In this document: positions 37,282 through 46,949 of the stretch, piece by piece | How the letters are laid out: each line of letters starts with the position of its first letter | How positions within the stretch are numbered: position 1 is the first letter of the stretch | Source: Xiphydria camelus | Lineage: Eukaryota; Arthropoda; Insecta; Hymenoptera; Xiphydriidae | Reading direction: 5' to 3' | Assembly (NCBI GenBank): GCA_963678675.1 | Contig: OY783200.1 | Location: 74,501-138,500 of the forward strand | DNA length: 64,000 nt | Notes under the pieces: model-generated | Told to the model about the DNA's origin: nothing | The model's input: only the letters and a program-made list of their open reading frames with translations | The model's database searches: none | Translations under genes and position numbers: made by a program

Positions 37282-37324
37282 ACGCGATCGTTTAGTAGAA
37301 TGATGTACCTGGGCGTACCGGCGA

Positions 37325-39164
37325 TCACTCATTCACACTTTCCTTCTGTTTCCTCTGCTTCTTCGTCTCAGTCTCCTCGATCGGCGCGGCCTTGACGAAC
37401 GGTATCTCTTCTCGATATCGCGCGGGCATAAATTTGGCGATCGCCTTTGGTACAGTGATCCCCGTCTCCGTTTGATTGATCTCGAGAACCGCGCAAATCA
37501 CTCGAGTCGCCGCGCACATGGTCGCGTTCAGCATGTGAACGTAGTCGGTCGTCGCGTTCATCTTCTTCGTTTGTCCGTACCTGGGGAAGAGAGAGAGAGA
37601 GAGAGAAAGTGGGAGATGTAGAGAGTAGCTACAACGGCGGCGATTGGCGAAATTCGCGTTGACGCACCTGACCAGCAATCGCCTCGCCTGATAATCCAGG
37701 CAATTGCTGCAGGAGACTAATTCGCGAAAGGCCCCGGAACCGGGGAACCACGCCTCCAGGTCGAGCTTCTTGGACGCTGCGTGATTCAGCGCACCGGAGA
37801 CAATGTTGACCACGCGGTAGGGGATGTTCAACTCTTGATAGAACTCCTCCGCGTTCCCCATCATCTCCTCCATGATACGCCAAGACTCATTGTCGTGCGG
37901 GGAGGTCAGACAGAACTGTTCCACCTGTGCGATACGCGGAGATGGTTAAGCGGTCGAGCAAACGGGCACCGTCCGGTCACCTTCTCGAACTGATGGACCC
38001 TGAAGATTCCTCTGGTATCGCGACCGTGCGAGCCGACCTCCTGTCTGAAGCACGTTGACAGGCCGGCGTACCGGATCGGGAGATCGCCCTCCGCCAGCCA
38101 CTCGTTTCGATGAAACGCGGCGATGGGCTGTTCGGACGTGGCGATCAGATACTTCTCCTCCGTCTCCCGTTCGTCGCCGCGCTCGCTGCCTTTGCCGATG
38201 ACCTGGGGGCGAATAACGTGTAGGTGGGTGGATGGTCGGTCGGTCGAGGGGCGGCGTATCGCGTGAAACGCGAGTGCCCTGGCTTCGCGCCAACCTTGTA
38301 CAGTTCCTCGTCGAATTGCGAGAGCTGAGCGACTTCCTGCATTGCGTCCTTCTTCATGAAGAACGGCGTGTAGAGCGGCTTGTATCCCTTGTCGAACAGC
38401 TTCTCTAGCGCGAATCGAACGAGAGCTTGCTCCAGAAACACCGCTGCCCCTGTCAAGAAGTAACCCCTACCGCCGGATATCGCCGCTCCGCGCTCGCCGT
38501 CCATACCGTCGATCATGCGAATCAAATCTACGTGCGAGTATTGTTTTCGTACGGTGCAATCGCCAAAAGACCTCTCCACCTGTAAAAAAACGAGCGATTT
38601 ACGTCAAGTTCAGCAATCTCTCTCTCTCTCTCTCCTCTCTCCCTCTTTGACGGAGCGCTACATCATCATTGCCGTGAAGGGATATAATATACGGACCTTG
38701 TTCTCCTCCTCGTCGTCGCTAACGGGGACAGATTCGTGCAAGCGATTGCCGACCTCCCTCAGAGCCGCGTTTCTCTCGGCCTCCGTCTTGGATAAATCAC
38801 GCACGTTGCCGACTATCGCCTCCTCGACGAGCGCACGTATCTTCTTGATCTGGGCGATGCTCAGGACTCGAAGACTCTCCGCCGTGACGTCGTCCAAATT
38901 GTCGGCGAGTTCCTTCGGCACGTCGTCGCTGGCGCCCGCGTCGACGCTCTCCTTCTTCTTCATCTTTTCGCCGATCACCCTGCTGCACACGTTTTTCAGC
39001 TTGTTCAAATTGTCCGCCCGGTGACGCAGCTGACGCCAATGCGAGTCCCTCTCGATGACGACGTTCACCAGTTTCACATCCTTGAATCGCTTTCTCTGAT
39101 TCTCGCGCACCAGCTCCGGATCGAAGCCTTTGTCCGCGCGAAACAGATCCAGATCCAGCACCAT
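37325..39164 (-). CDS. SARS1: Cytosolic seryl-tRNA synthetase
   Basis: Class II aminoacyl-tRNA synthetase that charges tRNA-Ser and tRNA-Sec. Exons in transcript order: 39164-38697, 38579-38295, 38202-37981, 37924-37668, 37580-37325, giving 495 residues, slightly shorter than human (514). It starts [20 protein letters not shown], as in eukaryotic SerRS. The N-terminal tRNA-binding coiled coil spans about residues 30-150. The catalytic core has [19 protein letters not shown] (motif 1 region), the motif 2 loop [20 protein letters not shown] and [17 protein letters not shown] (motif 3 region). The tail is Lys/Glu-rich ([12 protein letters not shown]), as in metazoan cytosolic forms. The first donor is GTCCGT. 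It is divergent from PLRG1. Confidence 0.97.
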
Positions 39165-39461
39165 ATCCGCAGGCGTTTCAGCTCGTATCGCGTCCCGACG
39201 AACGAACGGTGGTCTTACCGCTCGACGAGCAATGTGCCGTGACAGATGGATCGCCGATTAGGTTAGGTTACGTGTCATCCGCCGTCCGGCGCGACACAGC
39301 AATCTTGTCCAATTTTTGGTTCGTCTGTGCTCCGCGATGAAGCGCCACAATTCGCGCCAGCGTTTCTCATCAATCTCGCTCCGGCCACTTGCACCCGGGT
39401 CGAAGCCTTCTGTCAACAGCACGCGGCTGTGCATCGGTGACGTTCCGTGGCGTTTCTTAAA
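39165..39461. promoter_or_regulatory. Bidirectional promoter region between SerRS and PLRG1
   Basis: Only 297 bp separate the two start codons, so both 5' UTRs and promoters must lie here. No TATA box is apparent; GGTTAGGTTACGTG is near 39260. Coordinated expression of the pair is likely but not shown. Confidence 0.6.
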
Positions 39462-41746
39462 ATGGTAAGCGCAATTTTTTTGAGGGACCACTTAATTTAG
39501 CGCATTTATTGCCGATCGGTGCGTATTCCTCTGCTTTTGCTTACCCTATTATCGCGTAGGACGTTCAACGGCACTCTGTGCACACTCTGGTGTTCCGTTC
39601 ATTGAAGCGAACCCACGACATGTTCCTGTCAGACAGGGGAAACTTGCCACCGGTGGAACCCGATACGTGAGTTGAACCCGCGACACGACTCCCGGCGATA
39701 GCAATGAAAATCTCCTCCCTCTTGGAAATTTGCAGAGAGAAAATGGTGAAATCTATAAAAGCGAGGGACAGCTACGGTCCGGTTTTGGAGCGCGTCAGGG
39801 TGAACGGCGCGCAGAGATTGCGACGCGACGCCGAGCGGAGTGACCCACCGCCGCCGGGTGGTAAGATAAAGTTTATACGTTACGCGAAGGAAACGGCACA
39901 TACGACATTTCATTTCTTCATTGTAGAAGTGTTCATACAAAGTGACAGGAAATCTAGAGTAGACCTATCGTAGAGCTACTGGTTGATGTGAGAAGAAATC
40001 AATTTTTCCAAAACCCCAGATGCTACGTGAAGCTAGCGCCTCATTTCTTCAAGCTCAATTCTCTCGTAGCATTACGTGAGAATTATTTTATAATCATATC
40101 AGGAATTGTAAAACTTTTTTTGTTCCCTCAGATGAAAATTTTGCAAGCAACGACAGCACGGCACTGGTAGCGTACAGCTCCGGACCCGGTGGCACCGCGG
40201 TGGCGACGTCCACGACACCGGGTAACGTCAGTACGTACGGTTCGTCACAGCCAAAGAAATCGCCCGCCATGACTAAACCAAAGTGGCATCCGCCGTGGAA
40301 GTTGTTCCGAGTGATCAGTGGTCATCTCGGGTGGGTTCGATGTTGCGCCGTCGAACCAGGAAATGAGTGGTTCGCCACGGGTTCAGCGGACAGGGTAATC
40401 AAGGTAAACGCTCGAGATTGAGCCTCGTTTTGAGACAGCCCTCTATTCTCTCTCACTTGTGTTCGCAGATTTGGGATTTGGGGAGTGGCAGACTCAAAGT
40501 CTCCCTCACTGGACACATAAGTAGCGTGAGAGGGCTCGCGGTATCCCAGCGACATCCTTATCTGTTCTCCTGCGGCGAGGACCGTCAAGTCAAGTGTTGG
40601 GACCTCGAATATAACAAGGTGGGCAAGGCATAGCGGGCGCGGGCGCGCGCGCGCACGCGATCGAAAATGCTTTTCGTTTTTCCTTTTTACCACTGACGCC
40701 GAGCGAATGACACGGCTGGTCGTTCCAGGTGATAAGGCATTATCACGGGCACCTATCAGCGGTCTACTCCATGTCGCTGCATCCCACCCTCGACGTACTG
40801 GTCACCGCAGGTCGTGACTCGACCGCGCGGGTCTGGGACATGCGTACCAAAGTGAACATCCACACTCTCACAGGTCACACGAATACAGTTGCCAGCGTCA
40901 TTTGCCAGGCCGCCCCGCCGCAGGTAACGCCTAGGTACACCCGCGGCAGCGATCGCACCGTGCGAACCGGAAAGAGAGATCGAATCAAACTTCTCCCTTT
41001 CAGATTGTCACGGGGAGCCACGACTGTACGATACGTCTTTGGGACCTCGCCGCGGGCAAGTCGAGCGCGACATTGACGAATCACAAGAAGAGCGTGAGAT
41101 CCGTCACGTTTCACCCGAATCTGTAAGCCTCTCTTCCGCTTTTATCGTTTTACGGTCGACCTTTCGCGCGACCGTCACGTATCGTTTCAGGTACATGTTC
41201 GCGTCCGCCTCACCGGACAACATCAAGCAATGGAAGTGTCCGGAGGGCAAATTCATTCAAAACTTGTCCGGCCACAATGCGATTGTCAATTGCCTCGCGG
41301 CCAATGCCAGCGGCATTCTCGTTTCCGGCGCGGACAACGGCACCATGCACCTTTGGGATTGGAGGACCGGGTACGCGAGTAAAAACCTTATAGCTCGGAT
41401 ATATATTCGTCGTCATTGTCTTTGATTACTTATGCGGTGCGCGTCGACAGGTACAACTTTCAACGACTGCAAGCTCCGGTGCAACCGGGATCGATGGACA
41501 GCGAAGCCGGCGTGTTCAGCGTGACGTTCGATCGATCGGGAACTCGCATGATCACAACGGAAGCCGACAAGACCATCAAAGTATACAAGGAGGACGATAC
41601 CGCGGTAATTGATTGTTATACATTTTTGGCGACGCTTCTCCGCGTGTGAGTAGGTATCTAACGACGCGCGCGCTTCCATTTTACAGACGGAGGAGACGCA
41701 TCCCATCAATTGGCGGCCCGACATCGTGAAAAGGAGGAAGTATTAA
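39462..41746 (+). CDS. PLRG1: Pleiotropic regulator 1 (PLRG1), spliceosomal WD40 protein
   Basis: Core component of the Prp19/CDC5L complex of the spliceosome (Tango4 in Drosophila). Exons: 39462-39464 (the ATG alone), 39560-39666, 39736-39860, 40132-40403, 40469-40618, 40729-40923, 41004-41122, 41191-41370, 41451-41604, 41687-41746, giving 454 residues in frame. The N-terminus reads [20 protein letters not shown], as in human PLRG1 after its first codons. Seven WD40 repeats start at [16 protein letters not shown] (about residue 145), with GH...WD signatures ([46 protein letters not shown]). The end [19 protein letters not shown] is family-typical. AATAAA is at 41816. It is convergent with TBCB. 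Confidence 0.97.
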
Positions 41747-41815
41747 AACAATTTGTCACTTCGACGCATTTAATTTTAATTTCATTCGCCCGCGCTCGCG
41801 GAATAATGTAGCGCG

Positions 41816-41821
41816 AATAAA
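41816..41821 (+). terminator. Polyadenylation signal of PLRG1
   Basis: AATAAA 70 bases after the PLRG1 stop, 51 bases before the convergent TBCB stop. Confidence 0.65.
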
Positions 41822-41871
41822 CGTGAGACACACGGTTTACTCGAGATACCTCGTTCGTCACAGGATCCTCC

Positions 41872-42946
41872 TCACAGTTCCTCGTCGAGATCGTAATCCA
41901 CCACGGGAAAGTCTCCGGTTTTGACGTGCGCCGGCTTCACGAAGCCGCCGTACTTTGGCGAGCATTCAAAGTATTGCCTCCCGTTGACGCTGAAACGAAA
42001 ATGGAGTGGGAGGGAGGGGGGGAGAGGTCGTCGACGAGTCTTTGTCTTTTCATACTTACGTCCCGTTGTTCTTTCCTAGAGGTTCGTCGTACACGACACC
42101 GATCCACCAGCCTTCCTTGAAATCCGTTTTCCCTGTGCAAAGGAATCGCGATCGTCGTATCCTTTGGTCTAGAACTTTCTCAGCTTCCCCCTTCTCTGCC
42201 AGACTCACCCGCATACGCAACGGTGGCCCTTCGTAACGGCTGCGTTGGAACGCGAACCTCGCAACGATCGCCGACTTTGCAACGACGTACCGCCGCTTCC
42301 TCCGCCTCGTCCTCGCGCTTCTTCTCCTCCGCCCTACGTCTCGTCTCCTCCTCATTGTACTTACCCAGCTTGTTTTTAGCGAGAAAAGCCTTCACAGTGT
42401 CTGTGAAATGGTCGGACGGCTGGGTGAGATCCGCCTCGCATCAACGTTTACTAAAGTTCCTCCTCGATTACCTGATCGTTTTGAATATTCCTCTTCCGAG
42501 ATTTCAAATTTCTCGACCCGCGACAAGTCCTCTTCCGTCTTGGGGAAATTGTCCACTACCTGTGAAAGGCCGAGATATATTCCGAGTTTCGTAGACGCGA
42601 CAGTAGACGTGCGCGTTATCGGCTCACGTGAATTAGCATTCCATCGTCGATCGGATACGAGCCTAATAGACGTTGTCCGTCATCGGGCGTGCAGACCAGC
42701 GCGTTATTCTTGTCGTACACCTGCAGCTTCATCGTCGCCGGATTGCCACCGGTAAGCAACTCCAACTTGCCCTGCATGAAATCGCGATCAAACTCTTTCT
42801 ATCGAGAATCGTCGAGACGTGCTTACCTTAAACTCATCGATCGTGATTCCTTTTTGAAAGCGCCTCTCGACGCAACACGTGCGATTGCCGGAATTAGTGA
42901 TGGTCAGGTTGACATAGTCCGCGGTTGCGACGCTGTAAGCTGTCAT
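41872..42946 (-). CDS. TBCB: Tubulin-folding cofactor B (TBCB)
   Basis: Chaperone that takes alpha-tubulin from CCT and works with TBCE. Exons in transcript order: 42946-42827, 42771-42628, 42559-42472, 42400-42209, 42132-42060, 41989-41872, giving 244 residues, the same as human. The N-terminal ubiquitin-like domain (about 4-90) includes [19 protein letters not shown] and [16 protein letters not shown] coiled-coil linker ([19 protein letters not shown]) follows. The C-terminal CAP-Gly domain (about 155-230) has [20 protein letters not shown] and [17 protein letters not shown]. The C-terminus DYDLDEEL resembles the acidic tail that CAP-Gly proteins recognise. It is divergent from CARS2. Confidence 0.97.
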
Positions 42947-43193
42947 GGTCACGTAGGTCGACTTCGCCGAAGCTACTGCGCGCCTGTACAGGTTATGTCG
43001 CGTCGTCGACAAATCGACACACTCCGCTAACAGGTTTTACAGCTGTCGATTGTCGGCCGCGTTGGACTGAAATCGCGTCAAACGGATCAATAGATAACGC
43101 GGCGACGAGGTGCTCACGCCTGTGCGTTTAAACGCGGATGTAACGCGCGATACGATTCCGGAAGAGTCGGACGCTGCGCGTCGGGAACGCACG
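42947..43193. promoter_or_regulatory. Bidirectional promoter region between TBCB and CARS2
   Basis: 247 bp between two outward-facing start codons. No TATA box is seen. An in-frame GTG at 43110 upstream of the CARS2 ATG is open but unlikely to be used. Confidence 0.6.
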
Positions 43194-45390
43194 ATGAAGG
43201 TTCCAAGCTCTACGCGACTCCTGCCGTGGAAGGGGCCGTTCGGCACGCGATCATTTTCATCGAAAAAGTCGAACTGGATAAAACCGAAGGGATTCGAGAC
43301 GGAGGTCCAATTGTACAATCCGTTAACCAAGTCGAAGGTGCCGCTAATTTTGAAAAATCCAAACATCCTAACCTGGTACGCGTGCGGACCGACGGTCTAC
43401 GATTATATCCACATCGGAAACGCCAGGTAATTCCTCCGCGGTTGTACACACGTACGTTTTTCGTTATGACGAATCCTCACGCGCACGCGAAACAAAATCA
43501 CAAGAATCGTTCGCCCTGTCTTGTCATAGCTCATACGTCAAGTTGGACACGATCCGCCGAGTCCTCGCGGAATATTTTGACGTTGATTCGATAGTGGTGA
43601 TGGGAATCACCAACGTGGACGACAAGATAATAAAGCGGTCCAACGAGACCGGTGAGGACTTGAGGACGATGACGAGGTTTTTCGAGGACGCCTTTTTCAA
43701 GGACATGCGAGCGCTCAACGTGCGCGATCCATACGTCAGCTGCAGGGTCTCGGAATACATCCCGACGATCATTCATTTCGTGAGTGATATCGTCGCCAAG
43801 GAGGGAGCTTACGTCTCGCGAGATGGTAAGATATCGTTCGCCGGAATGTCGCACGTTCAAACTCTCGCAATATTTGGGAAGCCGACGCGCTATTGCATTC
43901 CGAGCAATCAAGCGTACCTATAACCGCGAGGTAGCGCCTCATTGATCGTTGAAACGCTTTTCAGGTTCCGTGTACTTTGATACAACTAGGTGCGACAATT
44001 ACGGCAAGCTCTGCCCGCCGCACGAGGACTGGTCGCATCCGGAGAAAAGATCAGCTTTAGATTTCGCCCTGTGGAAGGCTGCTAAGGAAGGCGAACCTTC
44101 CTGGGAGAGCCCCTGGGGTCTCGGTCGACCCGGCTGGCACATTGAATGCAGCGCCATGGCCAGGTACTCTTCCTTCTCGAAAGAAAGAAAAAGAGAGCGC
44201 GCGCGTGCGAGCGTATAATCGAAGCGTTGCGAAATATTGTTCGCCAGCGCAATTTTGGGAAATACCATAGATATTCACAGCGGGGGCATAGACCTCTTGT
44301 TTCCACATCACGAAAACGAGGAGGCGCAGTCGTGCAGCTACCATGGCGTCGAGCAATGGGTCAATTATTGGTTGCACACCGGCCACTTACATTTGGAGGA
44401 TGAGGAAAAGATGTCCAAGAGCCTGCAGAACACCATCGGCATTAAGGATCTACTCGGACGGTACACCGCCGATGAATTCAGACTTTTCTGCCTTCTTTCT
44501 CCCTATCGAAAAGGTATTTTCCCGCGCCTTTTCGTCTCTCGATTGCTAATCGTTGATCAACAGCGAAATCAATATTTCAGACGTCGAGTTTTCTCACGAA
44601 AAAATGATAAACGCAGTTTCGCTCGCGAAAAAGCTGCGGAACTTCGTCAATACTTGCGATGACTACGTCGCGGGAAGGTTGCAGGGCGGAGACGTCGACG
44701 AACCCTCGTTATTCGAGGTGAGTTGGAAAACTCGATATATCATGTACCTACTACTACGTCTTACGCCTGGAATAAAATCACGTTCGTTTCTTCCGTTCGC
44801 GCAGGCCATAAGCGAATCCAGAAAGACGATTCGACAAGCGCTGGCCGACGATTTCAATACTCACGGAGCGATCTCATCGGTCGAAAAGATCGTAACCATT
44901 GGCAACAGGATGTTCTCCGCGCCAAAAGTGAGTATGTCGCGCTCGGTTTTTGACCTTGATGTACCCTCCGCAATTCGAGTCCTCGATGTATCGTACGGCC
45001 GATTCGTCGCTCTCGCAGGACGCGTTCAAGTCGAGAAGCCTGACGAGCGTCGCGACAGCCTCGACATTCGTATCGTCGACGCTCGCAAAGCTGGGCCTCA
45101 ATTCCCCGACGAATATCGCGGAGAGCGGAAGCAACGAGTATAAAGAAATCGTGGACGACTTCGTTGCCTTTAGGAGCGTCGTCAGATCCGCCGCGTTGCG
45201 TTGCGCGCCCAAGGACGAGGCTTTGTTGAAAGCATGCGATGTCGCGAGGAAAGCTCTCTCTCGCGTCGGAATAGAGTTGAAGGTACGTACGGAGATCGAT
45301 TGCGAACAAAGCTTTGTAACCTGATCGTGTTCATGCTATTTCTCAAAGGATCAAGGGAATTCGTCAACGTGGAGGCATACCAAGGGATAA
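43194..45390 (+). CDS. CARS2: Cysteinyl-tRNA synthetase, mitochondrial type (CARS2)
   Basis: Class I synthetase that charges mitochondrial tRNA-Cys. Exons: 43194-43426, 43530-43825, 43965-44163, 44248-44513, 44581-44717, 44805-44927, 44980-45282, 45349-45390, giving 532 residues. The N-terminus is Arg/Lys/Ser-rich without acidic residues ([20 protein letters not shown]), consistent with a matrix-targeting peptide. Catalytic signatures: [17 protein letters not shown] (HIGH motif), zinc-site region [12 protein letters not shown] and [10 protein letters not shown], and KMSKS at [12 protein letters not shown]. The last exon reads [13 protein letters not shown], matching the RGSTSTW end of human CARS2. 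The start of exon 7 is uncertain: acceptors before 44980 and before 45019 are both in phase. It is convergent with RPF2, stop codons 63 bp apart. Confidence 0.93.
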
Positions 45391-45421
45391 GAGACGCGCA
45401 CGCGCGCCCCATTGTACAGCC

Positions 45422-45427
45422 AATAAA
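45422..45427 (+). terminator. Polyadenylation signal of CARS2
   Basis: AATAAA 31 bases after the CARS2 stop and 26 bases before the RPF2 coding end. Cleavage is therefore expected at or inside the RPF2 last exon. Confidence 0.65.
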
Positions 45428-45453
45428 TGAATTTCACTGGTATTTTTTTTTCG

Positions 45454-46949
45454 TCAACAAGCCACCGAATCCACCGCGGTTCTCCTCCTCTTCGGACTCG
45501 CCTCGATCTCGCCGCTGGTCTCTGCGTTCCTCCGCTTCCTCTCGGCTTTCCTCTCTGACATAGTCTTCCTCAAGCCCTTCATCTTCCTCGTCTGCAAGCT
45601 GCCGATCTTCTGCGCCCCCACGTGCACGCGACCGTGCGTTGTTCCCAGCGCGTCTCTCGACACGTTTTTTCTTTTTCTCGCCTGGGAAAATTCGAGGCCC
45701 CCGATATGAACGGGGTAAATTGAGCGTGACGGCGCGTACTGAATATGTGTAGGTACGCGGTAACGACCTCCGCGTACGACGCGCTACTCACCTCCAGAGC
45801 TTTGGGTCTCTTGCAGGCCCGCGCGAACAGATCGTCCGAGGCGAGCTTCGTTCGCCTCACCCGGAGGTCCAAGCGAGGTCCGATTTCCTCCAGCTCGATT
45901 CTCGGCGTTCGCGTTCCCGATTTCTTCAGTAGCGTTCTAAAATTCAACCGATTACCATGAGCGAGCGAGTCTCTACTGAACCGGAGGTGAATAAAATCGC
46001 GCGATGTCTCATTTCACTCGCCCAACCTGTAGCTGCGGAGATATATTTTATCATTGACCGCTGTAAAACTCAACACGTGTTCCAATCCTTGCAACCTGAT
46101 TTTCGGAGCGGCTTCCCTCTGAAATGCGTCGATCAGCAAATTTCTGATCCTGCTGTACTCGTGATTATTCTCAAAGATCTCTCCATTGAAGACCAACAGT
46201 GGTTTCGTGCCGGTTGCTATTTTGCCGACCTTGAAATCCTTCAAGCCTGCGTAACTCTCCACTCCGAACTCCACCATGTCGAGAAGCGAGTGCTCAAAGG
46301 TTCTGCCTATTATCAGATTGTGCGGACGCTTTTTGCTGTGCGACACGAACACGAATAGAGGGCAGTTTAGTTTCTGGCAGTGCCGCTCAATAGGGGTAGC
46401 GTCCTCGAATGGACGGATTTCCTCATTCCGCCGCAGCATTTGCCCGTGGGGCTTTTTCAGATCGTACTGGAAGACGAGTCGCTCGACATTACGGCAGGGC
46501 CGAGAGATAACCGTTGGATGAAGCGTACTTCTCTTACCAGATCCTTGGTACATCCGACGACTATTTCGCTCGTTCGATTTCCTCTCAGATATACGGTTCG
46601 TTTAGCGTCCTCCACGAGCTTCGGCTCCTTGTTTATCAACGCCTTCTTGCCTTTGCGGGTCGTAGGCCTCCTGTCGAGCAGGAGAAAGTACGTATGCAGG
46701 CGTAAGCTACACGCGGTAGGTGTACCACGTTTTTGCAAGTTTTGAGGTTAGGCGTATCGATCGAGTAATTCCTCGCAACTCCTAACTCGACGTGTCAAAA
46801 TTTACACACATAATTACCGGCGACGATAAAAGTGCTCATGTGGACGCGAAAATGAGATATGTAGATAGATTTGAATCGAATCTCAAGCGATCGCACGTAC
46901 GTGACTAAAAGGCTTGCGGTACTTACACGACTCTTTGTATTACCGGCAT
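45454..46949 (-). CDS. RPF2: Ribosome production factor 2 homolog (RPF2), Brix domain
   Basis: Nucleolar assembly factor that, with RRS1, loads 5S RNP onto pre-60S particles. Exons in transcript order: 46949-46927, 46670-46538, 46466-46027, 45936-45792, 45681-45454, giving 322 residues. It starts MPVIQRVVRPTTRKGKKALI. The Brix domain (about 30-235) carries DLKKPHGQMLRRNEEIRPFE, FVSHSKKRPHNLIIGR, LLDMVEFGVESY and IRLQGLEHVLSFTAVNDKIY. KKSGTRTPRIELEEIGPRLD and LQTRKMKGLRKTMSERKAER follow, then a basic tail with RRRTAVDSVAC at the end. Human RPF2 has 306 residues; the extra length is in the tail. Confidence 0.96.

Noticed and set aside
43110..43193. Upstream extension of CARS2 starting at 43110
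   Set aside because: The first codon is GTG, not ATG. The ATG at 43194 gives a good targeting peptide and fits the 5' spacer with TBCB.
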